Assembly: GCA_023213395.1 (NCBI GenBank)
Contig: CM041465.1
Span: 236,165,741 to 236,229,740 of the forward strand
From: Cycas panzhihuaensis
Lineage: Eukaryota > Cycadophyta
Direction of reading: 5' to 3'
DNA: 64,000 nt
Under the pieces are notes generated by a model. It was not told where the DNA came from. It searched no databases and saw only the letters and a program-made list of their open reading frames with translations. The translations under genes were made by a program, and so were the position numbers. Shown here piece after piece: positions 20,609 to 34,668 of this stretch. How positions within the stretch are numbered: the stretch's first letter is position 1; every line of letters starts with the position of its first letter.

Positions 20609-22302
20609 ATGGAGGCTACCATTCTGATTGGGCTTACCATGCCTTGGTCTTGGGAACTCAAGAGTTTCTCGTGCCCATTCTAGGATCTACTCAAGAGGGT
20701 GACGATCCCATTTACTACTTAGGTGACTAGCCTCATCCTTCTGACATCCATCCTTCTGCTCATACAGTAGAAGGCTCGCCTCTTCATGAGATTCTCCATC
20801 TGATTGGTGATCCTTATGAGGAGCACCCTAAGGGGTCTCCATCATTTGAGGTTCCATCAACCTCTTATGGTTATAAAGATACTCCTCCCATCGATGTGAT
20901 TGAAGCTATCAGTGAGTACTTTCGAGTAACTCACCTTCAACCACGTCTGAGGTGGTTTGAAGAAGCCTTGCGTGGTAGGACACCTTCTTCATTTTCACCT
21001 GCACCTCCTATGATAAGCAATCCTTCCATTCATGTGCACTCATCCCACCCTGTGTCTATACCTACTTTGGGGGCAAGTGTCGCACCCTCTATTCCTAGTC
21101 ATGGTCCTAATTCTTCAGGACCTATTCACGGTGTGTCCTTTCCCCAACATGGGGTTAGCATACCTTTTCCAAGTCAAGCGAACGTGCCACCCTCAAACAT
21201 GGCATATGCATTCTCTAGTAGGCCAAGGGGTCCTACTAATACTACTGCCACTAACTATGTGGGACCCGCTCCCACATATGTTCAGAGCTGATCCAGTGGT
21301 CCTTCCCTTTACTTACCTCCAGGTTATGCATCTCAACCTTGGGGGTAGGGTAAGGGAAACCATCTTCTAGCTTATGGGGTAGACCCGTTACACCCATATG
21401 GGGTTGCACCACTTACGGGTGGCCCATATGGGCAGAATCTGGTCTCGCACCCTCCATTTTCGCCATCCAGCGTGACTTCTTTTACTACGCCTTCGCAAGG
21501 GAACCTAGCTCCCTTCTAAGGAGTTTATCCTCAATCCCCCTTTCAACAAGAGGTGTTTCCTGAAGGAGGGATGGGTTTACCACCCCCATCCATTCCTTGC
21601 CCACTGCCATTCCTTGACCCTATGGACCATGTAAGAGCATGTTCCTTCATGGATTATAGGTCAACGCCACTATCCGTTGAGGCATGAAGAAATAATCTGC
21701 CGCCTCACCTTCCTAAAGTTCCCAAATTTGATGAAACTTCATCGCAAGACCAAGCTGAACACGTGCGTAGTTTTTCTATGGCATGTATAGACTAATGGGC
21801 TTATGACCATATCCTAATGAAACTATTTCTACAATCCTTACAGGGCAATGCCTTTAAATAGTTCTACCATCTCCCTGCCCACTCTATCTTTTCATTCCAG
21901 CAATTGGTGGATGAATTCATCAACTACTTTGATGTAGCCCATCCATTTGAGAGCGGAATGAAATCTCTCCTTTCGCTTAAACAAGGTCATGATGAAATGA
22001 ATCATGACTTTGTGAGATGATTCCATGACCTCCTTCACTCCACTAAGGCCACGTTGCCCAAGGAGTTGAAGAGAGATCTTTTCGTTAATGCGCTTCGCCC
22101 TAAACTACATGTGGAAGTCCTCAAAATGGGGGCAACCACGTGTGACTCTGTGATTGCGAAATGCCTAGCATTAGAGGCTATTGAGATCCAAGCTAGACTC
22201 AAGAGACCTCTTAAGCCCTTACAACACCATGAGGCACCTCCCCCAGCTAAGGAAGCTAAACCTTTGCAACCCACCAGGTCTACCCTCCAAGTGGTTGTAT
22301 GA
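20609..22302 (+). pseudogene. gag of unit B
   Basis: Second copy of the family E gag, uninterrupted by gypsy-1. The ATG at 20609 is followed at once by a one-base deletion (GGAGGC for GGAGGGC). The linker is open at 20896-21291. The capsid domain at about 21740-22200 reads in pieces (LVDEFINYFDVAHPFESGMKSLLSLKQGHDEMNHDF; LLHSTKATLPKELKRDLFVNALRPK), and the frame ends at TGA 22300-22302. Several stops fall where another copy has Gln (for example TAG at 21868 for the Trp or Gln region and TAA at 21513 for CAA). Roughly 8 percent different from copy A over about 300 linker bases by hand count. Confidence 0.78.
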
Positions 22303-23610
22303 TTACTTGGCTACTTAGATTAATTGCTTAATCCCTTTACCTGTGTGTGACTCATGCCTATCATAACCAAAACTCTAATCCAATGGTTATATTGATCTCT
22401 CATGGTAAATCCCCTCTTGGTGATTGGTTTCTCACATGCTTTCATAGCCTTTCTTGATGATTCTTAGCTTGTTTTTATGCTCTTATGATAGTATCTCTCC
22501 CTCTTGTCATGTTTTGTTTATCCCTTTGGTCCACCAAAGGGAGCTTATTAGGTTTTTCTCTTTTCATGAGAAGATCCCCCTCCTTGCTTGCTCCATACAA
22601 GGTTTAATAGTGTTGCATAGGGGTTGTGATTGGTTGGGCCCTGCTCATATCCTGACATGCATTATTACATTTGTTATGTGGGGTTTTGACTCATTCCATC
22701 ACATTTCTTGTATGTTTCATTTGGCTTTCTATCTGTAGGATGAGCTAAGAAAGACCTATAGGTCTTCAAGAATATGTTTTAGGTCTCTCAATAGCCCATC
22801 TCATTATTTTTTACCCTCCCACATCAACATTTGTTAAGTTTTACCTATTTCTACTAGTTTATTGTCACCCTACCTAGATTTTTGTCCACCCTACTCTAAT
22901 TACTGCACCTTATACATATATCTATGACATTGGTAATATATTCATGGTGTGACTAATATATACATAGAGTGATTGTCAGTAACTTAAACATAGCTAGAAA
23001 TGCTTAGATTTACATTAATTGTAGTCCTAACGTATAATCCTACCTCAGGACTCACCCAAATTGGGGCCTAATGATCCTAAGAGCCTATTAGAACTCAAGA
23101 AATTGAATTCAAACTCATTATGGATATGTATTTTTGATCTCTCAAGTCACTCTCAAGCAACTTTCTTATAATCTTGGCATCCTATCATAGTCTAGGTTAA
23201 AAATCAAATAGAAGATACCTAAAGGAAGGAGAGATTAGCACTACAGAAGCTAGAGGGCCTCCCCAAGCTACTAAAGTAGCTAAGAAGCTTCTCATTATCA
23301 CCATAAAGTTCAACTATCTCTTCAAAAAAAGTGTTTCCTACAACAAAAACTTCCATCTTCCATGAATAAACTTCTTCTCTTAATGGGTAAGCCCATTCTA
23401 TCTTAGTTGTTCTTACTAAATCCTTATTTTGCTATTATTATTTGACCATTTACTATATCCATTATTGGTTTTATGGTTTAGAACTAATTTTATAACCATT
23501 TAGAAGCTTTTCTTGAGTAAGCTTGGAGGCAACTCCTTCCTTTTGCCACCAAAAACTCTCACTTTGCCTCTAGAAACACTAACTAATGGTAGGTGGAGGG
23601 CTTAACTAGT
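22303..23610 (+). other. Post-gag segment, unit B
   Basis: Near-identical copy of 11224-12531. Nothing recognised in it. Confidence 0.6.
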
Positions 23611-26600
23611 TGGAATCACATCTCTCAAGATCAGCAAATTTGAAGAGATCAAGCCAATACAACTAACAACTTTGTGGCTAAAGGATCTGCAAGGGCAACG
23701 GAAATGATCACCCATAAAGGGCATCTATGCGTCAAAACGTAGGTTCAAGGACTTGCAAATGGTACACAAACTTCCTTCTAGGGTAAGAACCTCCTCCATT
23801 CTGTGTTGGGCAAGAGAGGGACTTCCTCGGTTTGTTGAGTAACCTCTAAAAGGACCCTCCTATCCTAGATGGCCAAGGAAGGAGGATGATGGTGAGGATG
23901 CACCTCTTCTCGAGAAGAGGGAATGGGTGGAATAAGTCCTAACAAAAAAACAAGACTCGCATGTAAGTTGTAGGTGACTAGCAATGTGGGTGAATAAGGA
24001 AGAAGTTAGACTAAAGGACCAACTTTAGGCTAAAGGTGAAGCAAAGAGAGGCTTCACTAAAAGAGAGAAAAGAGGACCTTAAGGGTTGGTGCCCTCAAGG
24101 TGCCTACACCTAAGATGGGAGTTAGGTGTAGGAAACAAAGCAAAGTATTTTGTTTCTTTATTTTTTGTTATGTGGCAAGGCAATATGGGGGTAAAAGTTA
24201 TTGCTGTTTATATTTTGTTTCCAAGTAGTATAAAAAACAACATACTCACTCTTTCTTTTCCTCAGTACTAACCTCTGTCTCTTCATCCTTTTGTAAATAT
24301 AGAAAAGAATACAAGTCTACTCATAAATACAAGTCTACTCAATTGCATGCAAGCAAAAGCAAGGTGCTAGTAGGAGGATGCACAATCGTCTCACCCAAAT
24401 CCTAGTAGAAGTGGGGGTTTGAGTGAGAGGAAAAGAAAGTAAAGATGTGATTGACAAGAAATAATGCCTACTTGTGCAAGTCAACTATCTTTCCTTTATA
24501 CAGCTAAACAATATAAATAACAAATGATAGAATGCAAGCTATATTTTCCTTTGGTCTTTCTTTTCTATTTGGGAAAAAAAGGGAGAAAAGGGCAAGAAGT
24601 AGAAGGATAATACATGAATGATGTACCCAGAAGCCAGATGGTCTATGTAAAGATCTCTTTCCTTCATTCGTAGTCCATGCTTATTTCCTTGGCATACCTT
24701 GTCACAGATAATGTGGCAAAAGGAACACTGGTGTGGGGCTTCCTTACCTCCCAAATACCCAAATGTGAAAAAAACAAAAGGAAAGAAATGGATGCTTATA
24801 TCTAGAATTTCAAAGCACAATAATAACAATATGTAAAGAGAGGTGTACCTACAATGGAGGTCTGTATTCGCTATGAAGTGTATGAAACCTACATGATAGG
24901 TGATTCATCCTTTCCCAAGGGGCACTAGATGCACATAGGAGTAAGTATGTATAAATATATGTGTGTGTGTATGTGTGTGTGCTTTCCTTCAAAGGAAAAG
25001 GGAAAAAGATGGTAACCTTAATAAATATCTTTTAAATAAATAAATATACAATGTTAATTTCATTTTACCATGTATGCCAATGATCCAATAATACAAGTGA
25101 AGGAGGATACAAAGGAGAAAGATGGGTAGCCATTCCCTTAGAATGGATCACCCTCCTAGCAGAATGCCTCCATGTTCCCAAGGACTCAAGAAAATGGCTA
25201 AAAGAGACAAGACCATCCAATAGTAGGAAGAATAATAGGTTTTGCATATGAGAGGAAGCATTGCAAGAAAGTTGCAAAAGTCGCAAAGTGCAACTTTTGC
25301 AAGATTTTATAATCGTAAACCCAGGGCTAGGAAATACAAAAGAGGTGCTAATGACCAAGTTGTATGGGGTTCTTGGTGGCTAGTTACCAATGTATCAAGG
25401 GGGCTACTAACATTACAATTGGTAGAGCTCCCTATCCCCAAAAGTTTTCGGGTGAGTAAGGAAGGTATAGGGAAGGAAAAGGGGAAGGAGGGTAGGGGAC
25501 TTCCCTTGAGGAGAAGGCGTAAGAGTGTGAAACCCTAGCTAAAACTCCTTTCACTCTCCCATAGGTTACTTTTCCTACCACCTCCTTGGATGGACCCTTG
25601 GGAAACTTTGGGAAGAAGAGGGAAGAACCAATATAAGAGGGGGGTTACTTCCCAAGATAGAAAGATGAAGCGGAACTTCACACATGCAAATAGGAAGGAT
25701 AAATAAGAAAATGCTTATGCTATGAAAGAAAGAGCATATGTAGGTCTATAGGTACCTAGTAAGGATAGATCTAAGGCAGATCTACCATGCAAACTGATGG
25801 AAGAGGAGGTTTCTTTTGGAAGACTACTGAAAAACCCCTACAATGGTGTGAAAAGGAAGCATAACCTGTAGAAAACCTAATGCTTAAGGCTTGATGAAGC
25901 ACTTAGGATGTAGATCTATCTTAGGAGCCTCTGCTACAGACCTATAATTCACTTTTTTTTACCCCATGGGAACTGATAGCAAGAGTATAAAGTAAGTACA
26001 ACAAGGGAGGAGCTTGTTTTAGAACTTTCTCTTGAGAAGAGGAGGATGAAGAGTAAGAAGAAAAGAGTAAATAAGGGAAATTTTGGGTTTTAAATCCAAA
26101 CCTAACTCAACAGGTGATTAGGGTTTACCTTGGGTAGGCAATAGCCTAATACCACATGGAAATTTCATATTTAATGTGAAATTAGCCATGGACAGAAAGA
26201 AAAAGAGTTATAAATAGCCACACCACGACAAACATTATGGTACCATGGAGTTTGCAATGGTACTACATAGTTTATAATGGTGTAGCTAAAACCAAGATAA
26301 AATAAGAAAGGGGGGAGCTCAAGGGCTACTAAAAGGGGGCTCCTATACCCCAAGAGGGTAATAATATAAAGGCAAGATACTAAGGAGGGTCATGGGACCT
26401 AAAGGGGCCATAGTGCATAGGAAAAAGTGGTAACAAGGCCCTAGAAAAGAGACAATTGGGGAACAACAATGACATCCATGACTAAATGGGTTGTTACAAA
26501 GGTGATGTTGCACTAAAGAACGATAAAAAATAGGTTCCCAAAGTTGAGAGTGCTTGGAAACATGGTGGAGGGTCATAGAGTGCCATGGGATGTGTATCCC

Positions 26601-26801
26601 AAGTCGTCATAAGCTAAAGTGTTAAGATGCAACATGCATAAGCAAACAATGCATAATGATCACACAATCAACCAATTAATGTGTAATGTGCCTTTATTGA
26701 TAACCTTTTAGTAACCTAAAGCTAACAGGAATGAGGATAGAAGTATACCTGCACTTACCTAAGTCAAGTCACCCATGTCCATTCCTGGTAGCAGAGAAAC
26801 A
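23611..26801 (-). repeat. F 3' LTR, copy 2 (inverted)
   Basis: About 3.19 kb, colinear with copy 1. On the - strand it ends ATTCCA with the terminal CA intact, which fixes the boundary. It contains the palindrome at 26229-26254. Confidence 0.7.
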
Positions 26802-27314
26802 CTACCCTCTTAGCAGTAGAGCCTTACTGCTTAGAAGCATGATACGATGGTGAATGCTAGCAAGACAAAGGTTAGTAATATGCGTCAAAGTATAGTAGTT
26901 TTATCATCCAAGGGAAATCGAAAGTGTCATGGAAGAATGCGTGGACAAGGAGGAGAGAGGGTGGCATAGGGTTTGCCTATGCATCACCCTAAGATCTAAT
27001 GAAAGAGAGGGTGGATGAGGGGGGTTCCTCCATTGCACCTATGCAAGGTAAATGGTGGTGATAGTCATGAACATGATCAATCAAATGATATGAATGAGAG
27101 GTATGTACATATAAAGATCAGAATACAAGGGCTTCGTACCAAGGGTGGTATGAAGGACAAAGGGAGGAAAGAAAATAAACCTAGTGGTCACCATAGTTTA
27201 ATCGCATTAGTGGTCGACTTTCAGAGGTGTGAATGGGTCATAAGATGAAGGATGGGGATGAACTCAGAACCAGGGTGATTGGGCCGCCCGATAGGTTCCT
27301 TAAGGAGGATCATC
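26802..27314 (-). other. F 3' untranslated region, copy 2
   Basis: Colinear with 15749-16261. Purine tract on the - strand abuts the LTR. No coding seen. Confidence 0.55.
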
Positions 27315-27824
27315 AAGCAGAGGGAGGCGACGCTCAAGGATATGATAAACGAGGTCATCTGCCTTAGTGTTTAGGTCTCATGGAATGTGCTGGATGTTTA
27401 TGGAAGAGAAATGAGATAAGAGGGACTTAATGATTAGAGTAATAACCGTCAAATGTGGGCAACGTACTTGGTAGACCTAGGTAAGATGTGACATGATGAT
27501 TTGAGAGTCACAAAGAAGGACAATGGGACCATGGTGGAAATAGAGTGCATCAGTAAGGACCTCAATAACAACTGTGTATTTAGCTTCATTGTTGGTGACC
27601 TCAGGAGGAAAGACTCAAGAACATATATACTCATATCTAGAGGGGTCACAGAGGATCCACATGGTAACAGACGATCCTGGATTGCCATGACTTCCTCTGT
27701 CAGTGAAGATAAGAAATACCATGGCGAAGAAATGAGGATCTCCATCAAATGATAGAAGAAAAAGTGATGACGAGGTCGATAAGTGGAGAGTGGAGATAAG
27801 AGGTAGCAACAGGGCTACGACCAC
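27315..27824 (-). pseudogene. RNase H of element F, copy 2
   Basis: Same reading as copy 1: FTDRGSHGNPGSSV (Gly changed to Arg after the catalytic Asp), a broken NNEAEY region and LCDSQIIMSHL. Stops are shared with copy 1, so it was already dead before the tandem duplication. It sits between the F 3' noncoding region and the spacer that abuts LTR_C. Confidence 0.75.
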
Positions 27825-28768
27825 TCAAAAGGCTTTAAACATGGGCTGAGAAGGATAGGAGAGTCATGAAAAGGGGATACCTGGAGACAAGGAAACTAAC
27901 TTGTTGAAGAGGCAATGGTGAAAAAGGCCCCTTTGGGGCCCCAAAGGTTGCTAAAAGGACTAAAGTAAGGTCTAGAATAGGGGAGGCGCTTCCTTTGGGA
28001 GCCCCAAAAGCTTGAGCAGGTAGCAAAAACATATCTAGGGTGGCGAAATGAGTCAAGGAAGTATAAACATAGGTATGTTTTAGAGCGATGAAAAAAATGA
28101 GACAAAAGGGCCTACAAGAGGCTGAAGAGGTTGTCATAAATGCATCAAGGAAGCTCAAAATGGAGGCCATAGAGGTGAGATAGGGGACAGACCTAGAAGA
28201 AAAAGGTGGTGAGGTAAGAAACCTAGTCACAAGGATAGTCTCAGTGGAAGGAAAGGAGAAAGTTCCCTCTGCAGCCTTTGCATATATAAAGGAAGGAGGG
28301 TGAAAATGAGATTCATTTTCATAGGCTCATGATCGATTTGGAGCCCTTCCTCTACATATCAAAGCTCTACCTAACTTCAAAGGCATACAGTAGGATATCT
28401 GACCATTGGATCGAGACGAGGAGACAATTGATATGACACAGACGATGAGATAGCAGTGGCAAAGCTGGATCCAGTGAGTGGATCATCCCCAACCCCCTTC
28501 ATTTCATCAATTAAAATCAATAACTTTTTGAGTTTTTTAAGTTTGTTTTTGGCCCCTTAAGGGCAATTTGGGACCCTTTAGAGTCTAAATGGCTCCCAGA
28601 GAGGGGTAGGACTAGGGCATTAGGTAGCCCTAGTCCTAGTGGGCCAAGCCTTGGCCAACCCAGATAAAAATTTAGGATTTTTGGGCATCTCCCCCTTTTA
28701 TGGGGGGAAACAATGGCCCTACAATAAATATCGCAGTACCATGGAGTTTGTTGTAGAAATTTCTTGAG
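27825..28768 (-). other. F upstream-of-RNase H region and spacer, copy 2
   Basis: Colinear with 16772-17713. A 131-codon - strand frame (27835-28230) covers the possible N-terminal extension. TATATAAAGG at 28283-28292; GTACCATGGAGTTTG near 28736. Confidence 0.55.
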
Positions 28769-28773
28769 GGAAC
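28769..28773. repeat. GGAAC copy before LTR_C
   Basis: Identical to 17714-17718 and 44493-44497. Its presence inside the array shows that the duplicated unit includes the F side of the original insertion. Confidence 0.88.
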
Positions 28774-31404
28774 TGCTTTCACAGCTCGGGAATGGACTTG
28801 GGACACATCGACTTAGGTAAGATCAGGTATATGTTCTTGCTTCCCTCCTCAATCTTGTTTGACTGAGGTCGCTTGGTAGATTGCCTGATGCATGCTTGCC
28901 TATCATTCACATGACTGCATTGCTTTCTTACTTGATCACACTGCGTGTGCCTGATGCATGCCACTTAGTCAATGACGACCCACAGTGGTGGTACTCTTTA
29001 GTGACTGCTACACCCCATATGGCACATAGCCACCCACATCATCTCTGCGGCCCCTTGGGACACCTTAGCCAGTCGCGTTTAACCTTTGATAGTGTCCTGT
29101 TTATACTTTGATTCATCTTCTAAGTATGATAGGATCTCCAATCGAGACTCGCCCCTCTTTTCTGACCATTTGTCAGTCACCTGGGCACTAATTCCCAGCT
29201 TGCTCAGCCCCAACTTATTCTCTATTTGGCTTCAGACCCTATTTCTGGCCTGATTTTGGCCTACAGGTCCACACTGCTGTAAACTTAGTGGTACTGTGAT
29301 ATTTACTATAGTACCGTAATCTTTACCATAGTACGACTGTTCAAAAAAGATTTTTAAATTAGACATGGCAGTTCTCGCTCTTTTCGCGGAACTGCCATTT
29401 GGTGTCCATGCTTTTTTACTTCCCCGTGACTCTCAACATTCACTTAGGGTTAATGGAAGATAAAAACCAAAAAGTGACTCATTCTTTCTTCTTCTTCCTT
29501 CATTTTTTTATGCAACTCCTATAGCTCTCCTTCACCTACTGCAAACAGGCATACTCTTCAGCTGCTACTCTTCCTACAGAGATTATTGTTGCATCTCAAG
29601 CTCAGCACCAGTAGCTCAGGCCTCCTCTTGTAGGTTCATATGGTGGAAAGAAGGGTGTTCACAAGATTCTCAAATAAGAAAGCTCCAAGGTCTAAAATCA
29701 TAGTGGTGTTTCTCACAGTGGCCTCTCCTCCAAAACTAGCCTTCAAACCCTACCAAATGTAGGTCCTTTCTTCTATTTTTTAGCAGAGATAAACTCCTAT
29801 TCACTGCTATAAGGTACTCTTCAATATTTGCCTTAAGATTCATGCTCTTCCCTTACTTTTCGATGGATAATGCTTAGTATACTTGTTTTTTTTTGGACTT
29901 TATACTTGTTTAGCACTAGCTCTTTACATCTTGTGTTGTAGTGCTTCCCCTATTCTTCTTGTAAGCCTGCTTTAAGGTGGTTGTGCAAAGGGGGTGACAT
30001 AAAGGAAAGTGGAGGGAATAAGGTGGGGTTAGTCCCCCTTGCTGACCTTCTCCCCAAGGGTCCAAACCCTTCTTTTCTTTCCCCTTGCACCTTTTGCCTC
30101 CCTTGAAGCCGGGCTAGAGACTTGGAAGCCTATCTTCAAATCTAAACTGGTGTTGGTAGCCCCTTGCCATGCTGGTTTTAGATTTACATTTGCTAGTTTT
30201 GGGCACTGCATAAGCCCTAAAACCACTCCTTGTTGGTTCATAACCTACAACCCATCCCAACTAGATGATCTGTTGCTCATAGCACCTCATCCTTTGGGTG
30301 TGCTTGCATGTCATCCCATTAGTTTCTCTCCTCTTTTGCTTGTTGCCCTACGCAATCAATACAGTTCATTTCTCCTTCCCCGAGGCCACGTGGGGGATTT
30401 CCATGGGTGAGCTAGCCATTCCCAGGCTAACTCCTTTGTTTTGGGTACCGGTTGATGTGGTTGCTTATTGGAGTCTTGTTTGGAGTTCTTGAAAGTAATA
30501 TACACTTATTCTTGATTTAGTTTGATTTCAGCTCTTTATATTTATACACGTACGGTAGATATATTTGGTATCCCCTTTTCCGAGAAGGGGAAACTTGTAT
30601 GTTTTGACTAGCAGGTTTCGCGATAGTGGAGATATACACGAGACAAGCCGGTTAACAGGTTAGTTTCTTGTAGGTTGCTTTTCCTCGTTTCCCTTTTTTT
30701 TGCTGCTTTGCTTTACTTCACTTCTTTTGTATACTTTGGGGAGGTAAGTTAGGCCCTTCAGTCACTCACAGCAACCATCACTAGCTGGTCTCACCTACGT
30801 GACGAGTGGAGTAGGAAGGCCCGTAAAGCAATGGGAATCATAACACTTCATTCGAACACTGGATCCAGGTATTCCTCCTTTCCCTTGTGTTTTTCCTATA
30901 GCATTTTTCTTTAATGCATATGTGTGCATATTAAAAACACGTAGGAAATGGAAAAAGGGAAAAGAATACATCTTTGCATTTTACGTGCCCTTTTATTCAT
31001 AGTTGTTCTATTATATATAGGTAGTCTTCTTTGAGCATGAGCTACTCACCTCTCGCTCCTTTGACTAGCTTACACATAGATATTACACTACACACATCCC
31101 ACCTACATGTTGCCTTCTCTCTTCCTTGAGAAGACGTAACCCATTAGATCCCTTCTTCCTCTTCTGAGCCATCCAAGGGGTAGGAGGGCCTCACCTTTTG
31201 GGATGACCTAAGGCCTCGGCTTGCCTCCCTCTCCCAGATCACCTAAAAGCAATTAGGCACTATTTGTAGGTCCTAAATCTGCGCTCTGGTGCACAGACAC
31301 CCTGCATGGTCATTCCTTACCGTTCAGTCTGACTCATAACCCGATTTAATTTACATAGCCATATCTTGCTAAATATAGGAAACCACCCCGTGGGAAGTGT
31401 TACA
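28774..31404 (+). repeat. LTR_C (family E)
   Basis: 2631 bp. Begins TGCTTTCACAGC and ends GTGTTACA. Contains the 123-codon frame at 30039-30410 also open in LTR_A, and the hairpin at 30572-30590 with a paired change in the stem. Confidence 0.88.
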
Positions 31405-31405
31405 C

Positions 31406-31424
31406 TGGCGACTATACTGGGGAC
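31406..31424 (+). other. Candidate primer binding site, unit C
   Basis: TGGCGACTATACTGGGGAC, the least decayed version of the site. Confidence 0.6.
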
Positions 31425-31664
31425 TGCTAGCAAGGGAACTAGTTTTGCTTCTCTTCCTGTTGGTGTTCTTGCTTTTAGGTGATCCTCTTGACTTACTTTT
31501 TAGTTGGGCAGCCCCCAATGTATCTGTTTCATACCCTTTATTCTCTTCTAGTAGCTCTTGTGAAGGCATTGCATGCAACATTTCTCGCGTCGTTTGTGAG
31601 GTCTACCGCCGTTATTAGAGGACCCATCGTATCATTCCCTTCCGTTGTCAAATTCTGATTCGAT

Positions 31665-33360
31665 AATGGAGGGATACCATTCTGATTGGGCTTACCATAC
31701 CTTGGTCTCAGGAACTCAAGAGTTTCCCACGTCTGTTCCAAGATCCTCCCAAGAGGGTGATGATCCCATTTACTACCCAGGTGACTAGCCTCACCCTTCC
31801 GACATCCATCCTTCTGCTCATATAGTAGAAGGCTCGCCTCTTCATGAGATTCACCATCCGATTGGTCATCCTTATGAGGAGCACCCTAAGGGGTCTCCGT
31901 CATTTGAGGTCCTATCGACCTCTTATAGTTACGAAGATACCCCTTCCGCTGATATGATTGAAGCTATCAGTGAGTACTTTCAAGCAACTCACCTTCAACC
32001 ACATCCCAGGTGGTTTGAAGAAGCCTTGCATGGTAGGGTGCCTTCTTCATCGGCACCTGCACCTCCTACGATAAGCAATCCTTCCATTCATATGCACTCA
32101 TCCCACCCTGTGTCTACACCTACTTTGGGGACAAGTGTCGCATCCTCTATTCCTAGTCATGGTCTTAATTCTTTAGGACCTGTTCAGAGTGTGTCCTTTC
32201 CCCAACTTGGGGTTAGCATGCCTTTTCTAAGTCAAGCGAATGTGCCACCCTCAAACATGATACATGCATTCTCTAGTAGGCCAAGGGGTCCTACTAGTAC
32301 TACTGCCACTAACTATGTGGAACCCGCTCCCACATATGTTCAAAGCCCATCTAGTGGTCCTTCGCTTTACTTACCTATAGGTTATGCATCTCAACCTTAG
32401 GGGCAGGGTAAGGGAAACCATCTTCCAGCTTATGAGGTGGACCCATTATACCCATATGGGGTTGCACCACCTATGGGTGGCCCATATGGGCAGAATCCAG
32501 TCCTACACCCTTCATTTCTGCCATCCAGCATGACTTCTTTCACTACACCTTCGCAAGGGAACCTAGCTCCCTTCCAAGGCATTTATCCTCAAGCCCCCTT
32601 CCAACAAGGGGTGTTTCCCCAAGGAGGGATGGGTTTACCACCCCCATCCATTCCTTACCCCCTTCCATTTGTCGACCCTATGGCCCATGTAAGAGCACAT
32701 CCCTTCATGGATTATAGGTCAACGCTGTTATCCATTGAGGCATTAAGAACTAATCTGCCGCCTCACCCTCCTGAAGTTCCCAAATTCAATGGAACTTCGT
32801 CGCAAGACCCAAATGAACACGTGCATAGTTTTTCTATGGCGTGTATAGACTATTGGGCTTATGACCATATCCTAATGAAACTATTTCCATGATCCTTGTA
32901 GGGCGATGCCTTTAAATGGTTCTACCATCTCCCTGCCCACTCTATCTTTTCATTCCAACAATTGGTGGATGAATTCATCAACTACTTTGATGTAGCCCAT
33001 CCATTCGAGAGTGGAATGAAATCTCTCCTTTCACTTAAACAAGGTCATGATAAAATGAATTATGACTTTATGAGATGATTCCATGACCTCCTTCACTCCA
33101 CTAAGGCCATGTTGCCCAAGGAGTTGCAAAGAGATCTTTTCGTTAATGCACTTCGCCCCAAAGTACATGTGGAAGTCCTCAAAATGGGGGCAACCACGTG
33201 CGACTCTGTGATCGCGAAATGCTTAACGTTAAATGCTATTGAGATCTAAGATGGACTCAAGAGACCTCTTAAGCCCTTGTAATGCCGTAAGGCACCTCCC
33301 CCAGCCAAGGAAGCTAAACCTTCCCGACCCACCAAGTCTACCCTCCAAGTGGTTGTATGA
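31665..33360 (+). pseudogene. gag of unit C (best preserved copy)
   Basis: About 565 codons from ATG 31665 to TGA 33358-33360. The N-terminal part has one early stop (TAG at 31786, CAG in copy A). The linker is open at 31954-32400 and 32437-32892. The capsid domain follows (GDAFKWFYHLPAHSIFSFQQLVDEFINYFDVAHPF, then LLHSTKAMLPKELQRDLFVNAL). No zinc knuckle is visible at the C-terminus. Gag would form the particle of element E. Stops are few and mostly of C-to-T type, but the gene is not intact. Confidence 0.82.
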
Positions 33361-34668
33361 TTACTTGGCTACTTAGATTAATTGCTTAATCCCTTTACCT
33401 GTGTGTGACTCATGCTTATGATAACCAAAACTCCAATCCAATGGTTATATTGATCTTTCATGGTAAATCCCCTCTTGGTGATTGGTTTCTCACATCCTTT
33501 CATAGCCTTTCTTGATGATTTGTAGCTTGTTTTTATGCTCTTATGATAGTATCTGTCCCTCTTGTCATGTTTTGTTTATCCCTTTAGTCCACCAAATGGA
33601 GCTTATTAGGTTTTTTTCTTTTCATGAGAAGATCCCCCTCCTTGCTTGCTCCATGTAAGGTTTAATAGTGTTGCATAGAGGTTGTGATTGGTTGGGCCCT
33701 GCTCATATCCTGACATGCATTATTACATTTGTTATGTGGGGTTTTAACTCATTCCATCACATTTCTTGTATGTTTCATTTGGCCTTCTATCTGTAGGATG
33801 AGCTAAGAAGGACCTATAGGTCTTCAAGAATATGTTTTAGGTCTCTCAATAGCCCATCTCATCATGTTTTACCCTCCCACATCAACATTTGTTAAGTTTT
33901 ATCTATTTTTACTAGTCTATTGTCGCCCTACCTGGATTTTTGTCCACCCCACTGTAATTATTGCACCTTATAGATATATCTATGACACTGGTAATATATT
34001 CATGGTGTGACTAATATATTCACGGAGTGATTGTCAGTAACTTAAACATAGCTAGAAATGATTAGATTTATATTAATCGTAGCCCTAATATGTAATCCTA
34101 CCTCAAGACTCACCCAAATTGGGGCCTAATGATCCCAAGAGCCTATTAGAACTCAAGAAATTAAATTCAAACTCATTATGGATATGTATTTTTGATCTCT
34201 CAAGTCACTCTTAAGTAACTTTCTTATAATCTTGGCATCCCATCATAGTCTAGGTCAAATATCAGATAGAAGATACCCAAAGGAAGGAGAGATTAGCATT
34301 ATGGAAGCTAGAGGACCTCCCCAAGCTACTAAAGTAGCTAAGAAGCTTCTCATTATCACCATAAAGTTTAAATATCTCTTCAAAAAAAGTGTTTTGTACA
34401 ACAAAAACTTCCATCTTCCATGAATAAACTTCTTCTCTTAATGGGTAAGCCCATTCTATCTTAGTTGTTCTTACTAAATCCTTATTTTGCTATTATTATT
34501 TGACCATTTACTATATCCATTATTAGTTTTATGGGTTAGAACCAATTTTATAACCATTTAGAAGCTTTTCTTAAGTAAGCTTGGAGGCAACTCCTCCCTT
34601 TTGCCTCCAAAAACTCTCACTTCACCTATAAAACCACTAATTAATGGTAGGTGGAGGGCTTAACTAGT
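33361..34668 (+). other. Post-gag segment, unit C
   Basis: Colinear with the A and B copies but about 4 percent different by hand count over 360 bases. Nothing recognised. Confidence 0.6.

Noticed and set aside
2157-28773. Family E as a gag-only (TR-GAG type) non-autonomous element in a simple tandem array.
   Set aside because: The part after gag is the inverted 3' end of another element (LTR, PPT, RNase H), and E1's own 3' end differs. Absence of pol is explained by the F insertion and a deletion, so the window does not show a gag-only design.
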